Shown one piece after another: positions 7,796 through 17,018 of a stretch of 33,865 nt of DNA. The notes below the pieces were generated by a model that searched no databases, was not told the DNA's origin, and saw nothing but the letters and a program-made list of their open reading frames with translations. The first letter of the stretch is position 1. The number at the start of each line of letters is the position of its first letter. Origin of the DNA: an uncultured Oscillospiraceae bacterium (GTDB lineage Bacteria; Bacillota; Clostridia; Oscillospirales; Oscillospiraceae); assembly GCA_949948775.1 (NCBI GenBank), contig CATLHC010000026.1, positions 1 to 33,865 of the forward strand, in the 5' to 3' direction. A program made the position numbers and the translations under genes.

Positions 7796-7857
7796 ATCAT
7801 AGCACCCGAGCCGGAAAAAGACAAGGCGGAATTGAGAAAAAAATAACGAAATTCCGC
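7796..7857 (-). promoter_or_regulatory. Antiporter promoter with upstream inverted repeat
   Basis: On the minus strand TTGTCT (7824-7819), a 17-base spacer and TATGAT (7801-7796) form a promoter. Immediately upstream is an 8-bp inverted repeat, GCGGAATT (7826-7833) and AATTCCGC (7850-7857), a possible operator. The leader holds a GCGGGCC/GGCCCGC hairpin around 7746-7776. Confidence 0.55.
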
Positions 7858-7943
7858 TCCCATCCCCGGCGCAGATTTGGCGGGTCAATGATTGCGCTCC
7901 ATTTTCTTAATCCATTCTAAATATTTTTCGAATCGAAAATGCC

Positions 7944-8052
7944 TTGTCCTGTATGCCGGGACATGATATAATGATATGCTCAAAATTTTAGCTTATTCGG
8001 CGAATATTTGTCCAACAACAGGGTTGACATATTAAAACTAACGTTCTATTAT
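7944..8052 (+). promoter_or_regulatory. Tandem promoters of uvrB
   Basis: Two plus-strand promoters precede uvrB: TTGTCC-N17-TATAAT (7944-7972) and TTGACA-N17-TATTAT (8024-8052). A 15-base palindrome TTTTCGAATCGAAAA lies just upstream at 7925-7939. The segment CGAATATTTGTCC (8001-8013) only weakly resembles the Gram-positive LexA box (about four mismatches), so SOS control is not shown. Confidence 0.65.
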
Positions 8053-8088
8053 AGGAACAGGCTATTGACTTGTTCCAGGAGGTGCGCT

Positions 8089-10059
8089 ATGCCCAAGTTT
8101 GAAGTGGTATCGGAATACACCCCCAGCGGCGACCAGCCGGAGGCGATTGCCGCGCTGGCGTCGGGCATCGAAAACGGGCTGGACGAGCAGACCCTGCTGG
8201 GCGTCACCGGGTCGGGCAAAACCTACACCATGGCCAAGGTCATCGAGGCCGTCCAGCGCCCCACCCTGGTGCTGGCCCACAACAAGACCCTGGCCGCCCA
8301 GCTGTGCGCCGAGTTCCGGGAGTTTTTCCCCAACAACGCGGTGGAATATTTTGTGTCCTATTACGACTATTACCAGCCGGAGGCGTATATCCCCCACACC
8401 GACACCTTTATTGAAAAGGACTCCTCCATCAACGAGGAGATCGACCGCCTGCGCCTGTCCGCCACCGCCTCCCTGCTGGAGCGGCGGGACGTCATCGTAG
8501 TGTCCTCCGTATCCTGCATCTACGGCCTGGGCGAACCGGAGGACTTCGCCAAGATGATGGTGGCCCTGCGGGTGGGGGCGGTCATGAAGATCGAGGAGCT
8601 GCTGAAAAAGCTGGTGGCCATCCGCTACGAGCGCAACGACATCGCCTTTGAGCGCAATATGTTCCGGGTCCGGGGGGATACGGTGGAGGTCTGGCCCGCC
8701 TACTGGAAGGACACCGCCATCCGGGTGGAGTTCTTCGGGGACGAGATCGACCGGCTCAGCGAGATCAACGTGGTCACCGGCACACCTATCCGGCGGCTGA
8801 ACAACATCCCCATCTGGCCCGCCACCCACTACGTCACCCCCAAAGAGAAAATGGACGCCGCCATCCAGGAGATCTACAAGGAGATGGAGGAGCGTGTGGC
8901 CTTCTTCGAGGGCGAGGGCAAGCTCATCGAGGCCCAGCGCATCAAGCAGCGCACCATGTACGACATCGAGATGATGCAGGAGCTGGGCTACTGCTCCGGC
9001 ATTGAGAACTATTCCCGGGTCATTGAGGGCCGGCCAGTGGGTTCGCCGCCCCACACTCTGTTGGACTACTTCCCCAAGGATTTCGTGCTGTTCATCGACG
9101 AAAGCCACGCCACGCTCCCCCAGGTCCGGGCCATGTTCAACGGCGACCGGGCGAGGAAGACCACCCTGGTGGAGTACGGCTTCCGCCTGCCCTGCGCCTT
9201 CGACAACCGGCCCCTGAAATTTGAGGAGTTTGAAAAGCGGCTCAACCAGGTGGTGTACGTCTCCGCCACCCCCGGCGAGTATGAGCGGGACCGCTCGGGC
9301 CAGATTGTCGAACAGGTCATCCGGCCCACCGGCCTGCTGGACCCAAAGGTGGAGGTGCGCCCGGTGGACGGGCAGATCGACGACCTAATCGGCGAGATCA
9401 CCGCCCGGACGGCGCGGGACGAGCGCGTGCTGGTCACCACCCTCACCAAGAAGATGGCGGAGAGCCTCACCGATTACCTGAAAAACGCGGGCATCCGGGT
9501 GCGGTATATGCACCACGACATCGACACCATCGAGCGCATGGAGATCATCCGGGACCTGCGCCTGGGCGAATTCGACGTGCTGGTGGGCATCAATCTGCTC
9601 CGGGAGGGGCTGGATCTGCCGGAGGTATCGCTGGTGGCCATCCTGGACGCGGACAAGGAGGGCTTTCTGCGCTCGGAGACGTCGCTGGTGCAGACCATCG
9701 GCCGGGCGGCGCGCAACGCCGATGGCGTAGTCATTTTGTACGCCGACACGGTCACGCCCTCCATGCAGAGGGCCATGGACGAGACCCAGCGCCGCCGGGA
9801 GAAGCAGGACGCCTTCAATAAGGCCCATGGCATTGTGCCCAAGACAGTGAAGAAGTCGGTGCGGGAGCTGATGGTGCTGTCCGCCGAGGACAAGCCGGAC
9901 TACAACGACAAGGAGCTGTCCCAGATGACCAAGCTCCAGCGCCTGGAGGCCATCGCCGGCCTGGAGAAGCAGATGAAGGAGGCGGCCAAGATGCTGGAGT
10001 TCGAGGTGGCGGCGGCCCTGCGGGACCAGATCATCAAGCTGCGGGGAGAAGGAAAATAA
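8089..10059 (+). CDS. uvrB: Excinuclease ABC subunit B
   Basis: The 656-residue protein is a complete UvrB, the damage-verifying helicase-like subunit of nucleotide excision repair that is loaded by UvrA and recruits UvrC. Visible features are Walker A GVTGSGKT (residues 38-45), the damage-probing beta-hairpin region [21 protein letters not shown], the DESH Walker B, later helicase motifs including QTIGRAARN, and the C-terminal UVR motif ([20 protein letters not shown]). The ATG at 8089 has GGAGG 7 bases upstream; the longer reading from 8008 runs through the promoter and is rejected. ybaK follows directly after the stop. uvrA lies about 1 kb downstream with its own promoter. Confidence 0.98.
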   Translation: MPKFEVVSEYTPSGDQPEAIAALASGIENGLDEQTLLGVTGSGKTYTMAKVIEAVQRPTLVLAHNKTLAAQLCAEFREFFPNNAVEYFVSYYDYYQPEAYIPHTDTFIEKDSSINEEIDRLRLSATASLLERRDVIVVSSVSCIYGLGEPEDFAKMMVALRVGAVMKIEELLKKLVAIRYERNDIAFERNMFRVRGDTVEVWPAYWKDTAIRVEFFGDEIDRLSEINVVTGTPIRRLNNIPIWPATHYVTPKEKMDAAIQEIYKEMEERVAFFEGEGKLIEAQRIKQRTMYDIEMMQELGYCSGIENYSRVIEGRPVGSPPHTLLDYFPKDFVLFIDESHATLPQVRAMFNGDRARKTTLVEYGFRLPCAFDNRPLKFEEFEKRLNQVVYVSATPGEYERDRSGQIVEQVIRPTGLLDPKVEVRPVDGQIDDLIGEITARTARDERVLVTTLTKKMAESLTDYLKNAGIRVRYMHHDIDTIERMEIIRDLRLGEFDVLVGINLLREGLDLPEVSLVAILDADKEGFLRSETSLVQTIGRAARNADGVVILYADTVTPSMQRAMDETQRRREKQDAFNKAHGIVPKTVKKSVRELMVLSAEDKPDYNDKELSQMTKLQRLEAIAGLEKQMKEAAKMLEFEVAAALRDQIIKLRGEGK

Positions 10060-10551
10060 ATGGCAAAGCAAAAAGAGGAAAAAACCAACGTCATGCGGGT
10101 GCTGGACCAGAAAAAGGTGCCCTACACCTCCCACGCCTACCCGGCGGGGGACGCCGCCCCCGACGGCGTGACTGTGGCCCGGATGCTGGGCCAGGACCCG
10201 GCGGCGGTGTTCAAGACCCTGGTGGCCAAGGGGGCCTCCGGCGGGTACTACGTGTTTGACATCCCGGTGGCGGAGACGCTGGATTTGAAAAAAGCGGCTA
10301 AAGCCGTGGGGGAAAAGTCCATCGCCATGCTCCCGGTGAAAGAGCTGTTGCCCCTGACGGGCTATGTCCACGGGGGCTGCTCCCCGGTGGGGATGAAAAA
10401 GCGGTTCCCCACCGTGTTCCACCAGAGCTGCCTGGGCCACGAGACCATCTGCGTATCCGCCGGGAAAGTGGGCTTCCAGGTGGAGGTCAAGCCGGAGGAT
10501 CTGATCTCACTGGTGGGCGGGACCACAGCGGATCTCACTACAGAGTCATGA
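10060..10551 (+). CDS. ybaK: Cys-tRNA(Pro)/Cys-tRNA(Cys) deacylase, YbaK/EbsC type
   Basis: The 163-residue protein is a YbaK-type single-domain editing hydrolase, which removes cysteine wrongly attached to tRNA(Pro) by ProRS. The family pattern is present: NVMRVLDQKKVPY near the N-terminus, VFKTLVAKG (with the conserved lysine of the active site), KKAAKAVGEKS, the GYVHGGCSPVGMKK loop with the catalytic GxxPxG-like turn, and a C-terminal GFQVEVKPEDLI. The ATG immediately follows the uvrB stop, so it is very likely translated from the same transcript, although no functional link to excision repair is known. Its stop (ATGA) overlaps a possible start of the next gene. Confidence 0.92.
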   Translation: MAKQKEEKTNVMRVLDQKKVPYTSHAYPAGDAAPDGVTVARMLGQDPAAVFKTLVAKGASGGYYVFDIPVAETLDLKKAAKAVGEKSIAMLPVKELLPLTGYVHGGCSPVGMKKRFPTVFHQSCLGHETICVSAGKVGFQVEVKPEDLISLVGGTTADLTTES

Positions 10552-10565
10552 AGGAGGAGACTGGC

Positions 10566-10946
10566 GTGAAGTACGAATGGCTAGACGAATACCTGCTAAA
10601 AAAACCCGGCGCGGAAAAGGATTTTAAAATCGAGTGGGGCTGGCACCGCTATATGGTGCGGGGCAAGCTGTTCGCCGCCGTGTGCTCCCCCAAGGGGATG
10701 AAGGACGAGCGCTACAACGACCACGACCTGGTGAACCTCAAGTGCGACCCCCGGCTGGCCGAGGCGTTTCGGGAGCAGTACCCGGACATCCTCCCCGGCT
10801 TCTATTGCGACAAGAAGCTGTGGATCGCCGCTTTGCTGGATGGGGACCTGCCCGACGACGTGCTGCGGGACCTGTGCGACATGTCCTATGAGCTGGTGGC
10901 GTCCAAGCTGCCCAAGTATGTGCAGCGAGAGCTGGCGGGCGGCTGA
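10566..10946 (+). CDS. MmcQ/YjbR family DNA-binding-fold protein
   Basis: The predicted 126-residue protein belongs to the YjbR/MmcQ (DUF419, CyaY-like fold) family, seen in the pattern WLDEYLLKKPGAEKDFKIEWGWHRYMVRGKLFAAV and the C-terminal LCDMSYELVASKLPK. Members are small double-wing proteins with no proven enzymatic role. Two starts are possible: ATG at 10548, overlapping the ybaK stop, and GTG at 10566. GTG is preferred because AAGGAGGAG sits 8 bases before it. It is the third gene of the uvrB transcript and ends about 30 bases before the uvrA promoter. Confidence 0.85.
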   Translation: MKYEWLDEYLLKKPGAEKDFKIEWGWHRYMVRGKLFAAVCSPKGMKDERYNDHDLVNLKCDPRLAEAFREQYPDILPGFYCDKKLWIAALLDGDLPDDVLRDLCDMSYELVASKLPKYVQRELAGG

Positions 10947-10975
10947 ACGCCCCAAAAAATCCTCAAAACTGGGGA

Positions 10976-11004
10976 TTGACATTAAAAAATTGTTTCATTA
11001 TCCT
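10976..11004 (+). promoter_or_regulatory. Promoter of uvrA
   Basis: Perfect TTGACA, a 17-base spacer and TATCCT, ending 42 bases before the uvrA start. Confidence 0.65.
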
Positions 11005-11046
11005 TATATCCGGGCCCAAATTTAAAGAAAACCGAGGAGAATACCC

Positions 11047-13875
11047 ATGCAGGATAAGATCGTCATCAAAGGCGCGAGAGAGAACAACCTGAAAAACATC
11101 GACGTCACCATCCCCCGGGACAAGCTGGTGGTGCTCACGGGACTGTCCGGGTCGGGCAAGTCCTCCCTGGCCTTTGAGACGCTGTACGCCGAGGGCCAGC
11201 GGCGGTATGTGGAGTCCCTGTCCTCCTACGCCCGGATGTTTTTGGGGCAGATGGAGAAGCCCGACGTGGACTACATCGAGGGGCTAAGCCCCGCTATCTC
11301 CATCGACCAGAAAACCACCTCCAAAAACCCCCGGTCCACCGTGGGCACGGTGACGGAGATCTACGACTATCTCCGCCTGCTGTGGGCCCGGGTGGGCACT
11401 CCCCACTGCCCCGTCTGCGGCAAGGAGATCCGCCAGCAGACCATCGACCAGATCATCGACCAGGTGATGACCCTGCCCGAGGCCACCCGCATCCAGGTGC
11501 TCTCCCCCGTGATCCGGGGCAAGAAGGGCGAGCACGCCAAGGTGTTCGAGGACGCCCGGAAGTCCGGCTACGTCCGCGTCCGGGCGGACGGCTCCCTGTA
11601 CGACCTGACGGAAGAGATCAAACTGGATAAGAACCGCAAACACTCCATCGAGATCGTGGTGGACCGGCTGGTGATCCGGGAGGACGTGGCAAGGCGGCTC
11701 ACCGACAGCGTGGAGACCGCCTCCAACCTGTCCGGCGGCATCGTCGTCATCAACGTGCTGGGGGAGGAGGAGCGGGACATCCTGTTCTCCCAAAACTACG
11801 CCTGCGAGGACTGCGGGGTATCCATTGAGGAGCTTACCCCCCGGATGTTCTCCTTCAACAACCCCTATGGGGCCTGCCCCACCTGCACCGGCCTGGGCAG
11901 CCAGATGAAGATCGACCCCGACCGCATCATTCCCAACCGCTCCCTGTCCATCCTGGAGGGGGCCATCACCGCCTCGGGCTGGAACCACATCAAGTCCGAC
12001 GGCATCTCCCGGATGTACTTTGACGCCCTGGCCAAAAAGTACAAGTTCAAGCTCACCGACCCGGTGGAGAAACTGTCCAACGAGGTGGTGGATATCATCC
12101 TCTACGGAACCAAGGGGGAGAAGCTGACTCTGAACTACGACCAGCCCCGGGGCAAGGGCACGCTGTATCAGCCCTTCGAGGGCATCGTGAACAACCTGGA
12201 GCGCCGCTACCGGGAGACCCAGTCCGACGCCATGAAGCGGGAGATCGAGGAGTGCATGAGCGAGTGCCCCTGCCCCACCTGCCAGGGCAGGCGGCTCAAA
12301 CGGGAGGCGCTGGCGGTCACCGTGGGGGGCAGCTCCATCCATGCGTTCTGTGAGAAGCCGGTGGACGAGGCGCTGGCGTTCCTGGACACCATCACCCTCA
12401 CCGACACCCAGGCCATGATCGCCGACCAGATTCTCAAGGAAATCCGCTCCCGGCTGGGCTTTTTGAAATCGGTGGGTTTGCAGTACCTGACCCTCACCCG
12501 GCAGGCGGGCACCCTGTCCGGCGGCGAGAGCCAGCGCATCCGGCTGGCCACCCAGATCGGCTCCTCTCTGATGGGGGTGCTGTATATCCTGGACGAGCCG
12601 TCCATCGGCCTGCACCAGCGGGACAACGACCTTCTCCTGGGGACCTTGAAGCATCTGCGGGATTTGGGGAATACTCTGATCGTGGTGGAGCACGACGAGG
12701 ACACCATGCGCTCGGCGGACTACATCGTGGACATCGGCCCCGGCGCGGGGGTCCACGGCGGACAGGTGGTGGCCTGCGGCACCGCCGAAGAGGTCATGAA
12801 CACCCCCGGCTCCATCACCGGCGACTATCTGGCGGGGCGGAAAAAGGTGCCCGTCCCGGCCCAGCGCCGGAAGGGCAGCGGCCACACCCTCACCGTCCGG
12901 GGGGCGGCGGAGAACAACCTGAAAAAAATCGACGTGGATTTCCCCCTGGGCACGTTCATCGCCGTCACCGGCGTGTCCGGGTCGGGCAAGTCCTCCCTGG
13001 TGAACGAGATCCTCTATAAGCGGCTGGGCGCGGAGCTGAACCGCACCAAGGCCCGCCCCGGCAAGCACGACGGCATGGAGGGCATCGAGTTTCTGGACAA
13101 GGTCATCGCCATCGATCAGTCCCCCATCGGGCGCACCCCCCGCTCCAACCCCGCCACCTACACCGGGCTGTTCAACGACATCCGGGACCTGTTCGCCTCC
13201 ACCCAGGACGCCAAGACCCGGGGCTACGGTCCCGGCCGGTTCTCCTTCAACGTCCGGGGCGGGCGGTGCGAGGCCTGCTCCGGGGACGGCCTCTTAAAAA
13301 TCGAGATGCACTTCCTGCCCGATATCTACGTGCCCTGCGAGGTGTGCAAGGGCAAGCGGTACAACCGGGAGACCTTGGAGGTGCGCTACAAGGGCAAGAA
13401 CATCCACGAGGTGCTGGAGATGACCGTGGAGGAGGCCCTGCCCTTTTTCGAGAACCTGCCCAAACTGTACAACCGGGTCAAGACCCTCAAGGACGTGGGC
13501 TTGGGCTACGTGAAGCTGGGCCAGCCCTCCACCACCCTGTCCGGCGGCGAGGCCCAGCGGGTCAAGCTGGCCACCGAGCTGTCCAAGCAGTCCACCGGGT
13601 CCACCATCTATATTCTGGACGAGCCCACCACGGGCCTGCACACCGCCGACGTCCACCAGCTGGTGGAGGTGCTCCAGCGGTTTGTGGACAACGGGAACAC
13701 CGTGGTGGTCATCGAGCACAACCTGGACGTCATCAAGACGGCGGACTATATCATCGACCTGGGCCCGGAGGGGGGTTCCGGCGGCGGCACGGTGGTGTGC
13801 ACCGGAACGCCGGAGGAGGTGGCCCGGCACCCCGAGAGCTACACGGGCAAGTACTTGAAAACGGTGTTGGAATAA
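11047..13875 (+). CDS. uvrA: Excinuclease ABC subunit A
   Basis: The 942-residue protein is full-length UvrA, the dimeric ABC-type ATPase that finds DNA lesions and loads UvrB. Both nucleotide-binding domains are intact: Walker [10 protein letters not shown] (residues 32-40) and GVSGSGKSS (about 642-650), and signatures [12 protein letters not shown] and [12 protein letters not shown], each followed by a Walker B ILDEP. Zinc-module cysteines are present: CPVC near 119, CEDC with CPTC around 256-280, and CEAC with CEVC in the second half. GAGGAG precedes the ATG. The COG2426 gene follows after 11 bases and is probably co-transcribed. Confidence 0.98.
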   Translation: MQDKIVIKGARENNLKNIDVTIPRDKLVVLTGLSGSGKSSLAFETLYAEGQRRYVESLSSYARMFLGQMEKPDVDYIEGLSPAISIDQKTTSKNPRSTVGTVTEIYDYLRLLWARVGTPHCPVCGKEIRQQTIDQIIDQVMTLPEATRIQVLSPVIRGKKGEHAKVFEDARKSGYVRVRADGSLYDLTEEIKLDKNRKHSIEIVVDRLVIREDVARRLTDSVETASNLSGGIVVINVLGEEERDILFSQNYACEDCGVSIEELTPRMFSFNNPYGACPTCTGLGSQMKIDPDRIIPNRSLSILEGAITASGWNHIKSDGISRMYFDALAKKYKFKLTDPVEKLSNEVVDIILYGTKGEKLTLNYDQPRGKGTLYQPFEGIVNNLERRYRETQSDAMKREIEECMSECPCPTCQGRRLKREALAVTVGGSSIHAFCEKPVDEALAFLDTITLTDTQAMIADQILKEIRSRLGFLKSVGLQYLTLTRQAGTLSGGESQRIRLATQIGSSLMGVLYILDEPSIGLHQRDNDLLLGTLKHLRDLGNTLIVVEHDEDTMRSADYIVDIGPGAGVHGGQVVACGTAEEVMNTPGSITGDYLAGRKKVPVPAQRRKGSGHTLTVRGAAENNLKKIDVDFPLGTFIAVTGVSGSGKSSLVNEILYKRLGAELNRTKARPGKHDGMEGIEFLDKVIAIDQSPIGRTPRSNPATYTGLFNDIRDLFASTQDAKTRGYGPGRFSFNVRGGRCEACSGDGLLKIEMHFLPDIYVPCEVCKGKRYNRETLEVRYKGKNIHEVLEMTVEEALPFFENLPKLYNRVKTLKDVGLGYVKLGQPSTTLSGGEAQRVKLATELSKQSTGSTIYILDEPTTGLHTADVHQLVEVLQRFVDNGNTVVVIEHNLDVIKTADYIIDLGPEGGSGGGTVVCTGTPEEVARHPESYTGKYLKTVLE

Positions 13876-13886
13876 AAGGAGCGACC

Positions 13887-14372
13887 ATGGAACTGATGCA
13901 ATGGCTGACGGACACTATGGCGGGGGAGTTCACCCTCACCGTGCTGGTGTCCATGATCCCGGTGGTGGAGCTGCGGGGGGGCATCCCCTTCGGCGTGGCC
14001 GCCGGGCTGCCGGTGTGGGCGGCGTTTATCGCCGCCGTCATCGGCAATCTCATCCCCGCCCCCTTCATCATTGTCTATATCCGGCGGATCTTTCAGTGGA
14101 TGCGCCGGCGTATCCCCAGGCTGAACAGCATGGTGGACGCGCTGGAGCGCAAGGCCCACCTGAAGGGGGAGCGGGTGACCAAATACAAATACCTGGGACT
14201 GATGCTCTTTGTGGCCGTCCCTCTGCCCGGCACCGGGGCGTGGACGGGCTCCCTGGCGGCGGCGTTTCTGGACATGCCTCTGCGGAAAGCCATCCCCTCG
14301 GTAATCGTGGGAGTGCTCATCGCGGGCATGGCCATCAGCATTCTGACTTATGGAGTCGCCAGCCTGATCTGA
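13887..14372 (+). CDS. COG2426 / small multidrug export family membrane protein
   Basis: The 161-residue membrane protein belongs to the Sm_multidrug_ex family (COG2426, YqaA-related). The conserved core is visible: SMIPVVELRGGIPFGVAAGL near residues 20-40 and, later, KYLGLMLFVAVPLPGTGAWTGSLAAAFL, with a short basic cytoplasmic loop (RRIFQWMRRRIPRLN) between. The name reflects family assignment; export activity is not established for these proteins. GGAG lies 7 bases before the ATG, which begins 11 bases after the uvrA stop. An alternative reading that starts inside uvrA is an artefact. Confidence 0.85.
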   Translation: MELMQWLTDTMAGEFTLTVLVSMIPVVELRGGIPFGVAAGLPVWAAFIAAVIGNLIPAPFIIVYIRRIFQWMRRRIPRLNSMVDALERKAHLKGERVTKYKYLGLMLFVAVPLPGTGAWTGSLAAAFLDMPLRKAIPSVIVGVLIAGMAISILTYGVASLI

Positions 14373-14439
14373 CGGCCTTCGGTGGCAAAAAACCGCTTGA
14401 CCTCATAGAATGCCTCAGTTTCAAAAGGAGGCGGCGGAT

Positions 14440-14751
14440 ATGAGGTGGATTTTCGAACTTTTGGCGGTGCTGCTGGCGGCCTTTGGGCTGCTGAGCCTGG
14501 GATGGCTGGCGGTGGGCTGGCTGCTGCTGCCGGGGGTGTGCCCCGCCCGGATGGTGGTGGACGCCAAGGGCGACGGCGGCGGTCTAGAGCAGACTGTCAA
14601 GGCCCTGCTGTGGCTGCGGCGCACCGGGCTGTGGTGGGGCGAGGTGGTCATCGAGGACTGCGGTCTGAGCCGGGAGGGCATGGCCCTGGCCCGAACTCTG
14701 GCGGAGCGCAGCGGCGTAGAGTTTTCCACGGACGACTTTGACCGCGTTTGA
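14440..14751 (+). CDS. Small membrane-anchored protein of unknown function
   Basis: The 103-residue protein has one long hydrophobic N-terminal segment (about residues 5-33), then a soluble part of about 70 residues with a mixed alpha/beta pattern (PARMVVDAKGDG, WWGEVVIEDCGLSREGM). I recognise no family. AAGGAGG lies 9 bases before the ATG, supporting a real gene. It sits between the COG2426 gene and the UPF0340 gene on the same strand. Confidence 0.7.
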   Translation: MRWIFELLAVLLAAFGLLSLGWLAVGWLLLPGVCPARMVVDAKGDGGGLEQTVKALLWLRRTGLWWGEVVIEDCGLSREGMALARTLAERSGVEFSTDDFDRV

Positions 14752-14794
14752 CCCATCAGCGGAACAAAAGCACATAAGAAAAGAGGACGATCCC

Positions 14795-15343
14795 ATGGAA
14801 CCAAATTTTGAGCAGATCACAGCACAGGCCCGGACGGCAGTCACGGAGCTGCTGGACGCCGCCGGATTGAAAGCCGGGGACATTTTTGTGACCGGCTGCT
14901 CCTCCTCCGAGGTGCTGGGAGGACACATCGGAAAAGCCTCCAGCCGGGAGGCGGCGGAGGCGGTGTTTTCCGGTATTTATCCCGTTTTGCGGGAGCGGGG
15001 CGTCTATCTCGCCGCCCAGTGCTGCGAGCATCTGAACAGGGCGCTCATCATTGAAAGCGCATGCGCCCAAAAATACGGCTACGAGCCGGTGTGCGTGGTG
15101 CCTCAGCCCAAGGCGGGCGGCTCCTTCGCCACCCAGGCGTGGCAGACCTTTGAGCGCCCCACCGCCGTGGAGCACATCCGGGCCCACGCCGGGCTGGACG
15201 TGGGCGGCACCCTCGTTGGAATGCATCTGCGGGAGGTGGCGGTGCCCGTGCGGCTCAGCGTGGACCACATCGGGCAGGCCATCCTGCTGTGCGCCCGCAC
15301 CCGGCCCAAATTCATCGGCGGAAGCCGCGCGGTATACGAATAG
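14795..15343 (+). CDS. UPF0340 / TIGR01440 (YwlG-like) family protein
   Basis: The 182-residue protein fits the UPF0340 (DUF436, YwlG) family in length and pattern: a helical start, then FVTGCSSSEVLGGHIGKASS, QCCEHLNRALIIE, VVPQPKAGGSFATQAW, and the C-terminal DHIGQAILLCARTRPKFIGGSRAVY. No function is established for this family, although the conserved Cys-His-Glu set (CCEHLNR) hints at catalysis or metal binding. GAGG precedes the ATG at 14795. The longer reading from 14738 overlaps the previous gene and is rejected. A strong terminator follows and closes the uvrA-side transcription unit. Confidence 0.9.
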   Translation: MEPNFEQITAQARTAVTELLDAAGLKAGDIFVTGCSSSEVLGGHIGKASSREAAEAVFSGIYPVLRERGVYLAAQCCEHLNRALIIESACAQKYGYEPVCVVPQPKAGGSFATQAWQTFERPTAVEHIRAHAGLDVGGTLVGMHLREVAVPVRLSVDHIGQAILLCARTRPKFIGGSRAVYE

Positions 15344-15361
15344 ACTCCAAACGACAACAGC

Positions 15362-15402
15362 AAAGGGTCCGACTTCCAGAGAGAAGCCGGACCCTTTTTT
15401 TA
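15362..15402 (+). terminator. Intrinsic terminator after the UPF0340 gene
   Basis: AAAGGGTCCG pairs with CGGACCCTTT, with an inner CTTC/GAAG stem, followed by seven T. The convergent uxaC gene ends just beyond it. Confidence 0.92.
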
Positions 15403-15419
15403 ATTGCGCTGTTTTCAGC

Positions 15420-16853
15420 TTATAGGCCGAAGTACCGGGCGGCGTTGTTGTAGCAGATCCCCTCCACGATCTTCTTGAGGGACGCCTCGTGATTGGGGTA
15501 TTCGCCGTTCTCCACCCAGTCCCCGATGAGATTGCACAGGATGCGGCGGAAGTAATCGTGCCGGGCGTAGCTCAGGAAGGAGCGGGAGTCGGTGAGCATG
15601 CCCACAAAATTGCCCAGCAGGCCCAGGTTGGCCAGGGACTTCATCTGGGCCTCCATGCCGGACTTGGTGTCGTTGAACCACCAGGCGGAGCCGTGCTGGA
15701 TCTTGCCGGGGATCTCGTCGGTCTGGAAGCAGCCCAGCAGAGTGCCCAGCTGCTCGTTGTCGGCGGGATTCAGCGAGTACAGGATGGTCTTGGGGCACCT
15801 GCCCTCGGTGTCCAGGGCGGAGAGCAGTCCGGCAATGTTCCCTCCGCAGGTGTTCTGGGCGATGGCGTCAAAGCCGGTGTCGGGGCCCATCTTGGCGAAC
15901 ATCCGCTCATTGGCATTGCGCAGGCAGGAGTAGTGCAGCTGCATGGCGATGTCCAGGCGGCTGTACTCCCGGCCCAGGTGGAGCAGGATGGCGGTCTGAT
16001 AGCGCTCGGCCTCCTTGGTGCTGATCTGCTCGCCCTTCATGGCCTTTTCAAAGGCCTCGTTGACCTTCTTGGCGGAGGCGGGACGGTAGGGCACATAGTC
16101 CAGCCCGTGGTCGCTGGCCCGGCAGCCCAGCTTCTTAAAGTGCTCCAGACGCTGGGTCAGGGCGGCGCACACGTCCTCCACGCTGTCCAGGCTCTTCCTG
16201 CCCACGCTGGCGGCCAGCCTGCCGATATACTCCACGAAGCCGGCCTTGTTGATGTTGATGGCCTTATCCGGGCGGAAGGAGGGGCACACCTTCACATCAA
16301 TGGTGGGGTCGGCGGCGATTTTCTCGTGCCACTCCAGGGAGTCGATGGGGTCGTCGGTGGTGCCGATCATGGCCACGTTGGCCTTCTTGATGATGCCCCG
16401 GGCGGTCAAATCGGGATCATGGCGCAGTTTCTCGTTGCAGAAGTCCCAGCACTCCTGGGCGGTCTCGGGGGTCAGGGGCTTGTCATAGCCGAAAAACTGC
16501 CGCAGCTCCAGATTGCACCAGTGGTACATGGGGTTGCCGATGGCCATCTCCAGGGTCTCGGCAAACTTCATGAACCGCTCAAAAGCGGGCTTGTCGCCGG
16601 ACACATACTCCTCCGGCACCCCGTTGGAGCGCATGAGGCGCCACTTGTAGTGGTCGCCGAAATAGGACCCGTCGGGATTCTTCCCGCCCAGCCAGACCTC
16701 CACGATGTTGTCAAACCGGCGGTCCTCAAAAATCTCGCGGGGGGGAATGTGGCAGTGGTAGTCCACCAGGGGCATGTGCTCGGCGTAGTCGTGGAATAGG
16801 TGCTTCGCGGTTTCGGTACCCAGCAAAAAATCCTTATCCATGAAGTCTTTCAT
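15420..16853 (-). CDS. uxaC: Glucuronate/galacturonate isomerase
   Basis: The predicted 477-residue protein is UxaC, which converts D-glucuronate to D-fructuronate or D-galacturonate to D-tagaturonate. It is an amidohydrolase-fold enzyme: the metal-binding DYHCHIPP segment near the N-terminus, DDPIDSLEWH, the SFRPDKA motif, the GCRASDHGLD segment and a C-terminal GMLTDSRSFLSYARHDYFRR are characteristic. The start MKDFMDKDF at 16853 has AAGGAG 12 bases upstream; the longer reading to 16997 runs through an intergenic hairpin cluster and is rejected. It is the last gene of kdgA-kdgK-uxaC. A reductase (UxaB/UxuB) and dehydratase (UxaA/UxuA) needed between UxaC and KdgK are not in the window. Confidence 0.95.
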   Translation of the reverse strand: MKDFMDKDFLLGTETAKHLFHDYAEHMPLVDYHCHIPPREIFEDRRFDNIVEVWLGGKNPDGSYFGDHYKWRLMRSNGVPEEYVSGDKPAFERFMKFAETLEMAIGNPMYHWCNLELRQFFGYDKPLTPETAQECWDFCNEKLRHDPDLTARGIIKKANVAMIGTTDDPIDSLEWHEKIAADPTIDVKVCPSFRPDKAININKAGFVEYIGRLAASVGRKSLDSVEDVCAALTQRLEHFKKLGCRASDHGLDYVPYRPASAKKVNEAFEKAMKGEQISTKEAERYQTAILLHLGREYSRLDIAMQLHYSCLRNANERMFAKMGPDTGFDAIAQNTCGGNIAGLLSALDTEGRCPKTILYSLNPADNEQLGTLLGCFQTDEIPGKIQHGSAWWFNDTKSGMEAQMKSLANLGLLGNFVGMLTDSRSFLSYARHDYFRRILCNLIGDWVENGEYPNHEASLKKIVEGICYNNAARYFGL

Positions 16854-16904
16854 AATCCGCTCAAACTCCTTATCGTCAAAATGGAAATGTATCCACGGAA
16901 AGCA

Positions 16905-17008
16905 GGGGAAGGGGCTGTAAAGCCAGCCCCTTTTCCATCCCCAGGCAAAACGCAGTTTTGCCGCTAAAAGTTTTCTTTCGGTTCCTTTCTTTTTCAAAAG
17001 AAAGGAAC
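16905..17008. repeat. Cluster of three hairpins between kdgK and uxaC
   Basis: Three successive inverted repeats fill the gap: GGGGCTG/CAGCCCC (16911-16930) followed by TTTT on the plus strand; GCAAAAC/GTTTTGC (16945-16961); and a perfect 13-bp arm pair GTTCCTTTCTTTT/AAAAGAAAGGAAC (16981-17008) with almost no loop. They may stabilise or attenuate the transcript between kdgK and uxaC, or be a REP-like intergenic element of this genome. One copy only is seen here. Confidence 0.6.
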
Positions 17009-17018
17009 GCCCTTGACC

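Noticed and set aside
8001-8013. LexA (SOS) box upstream of uvrB
   Set aside because: CGAATATTTGTCC has about four mismatches to the Gram-positive consensus and incomplete symmetry, so it is too weak to claim.
11284-13068. 594-codon minus-strand frame inside uvrA
   Set aside because: A GC-bias shadow of uvrA; composition is Gly/Leu/His/Gln-rich with no motif, and uvrA itself is fully intact.
16854-16997. Longer N-terminus for UxaC
   Set aside because: It would translate through intergenic hairpins, lacks a ribosome site and adds residues absent from the family.
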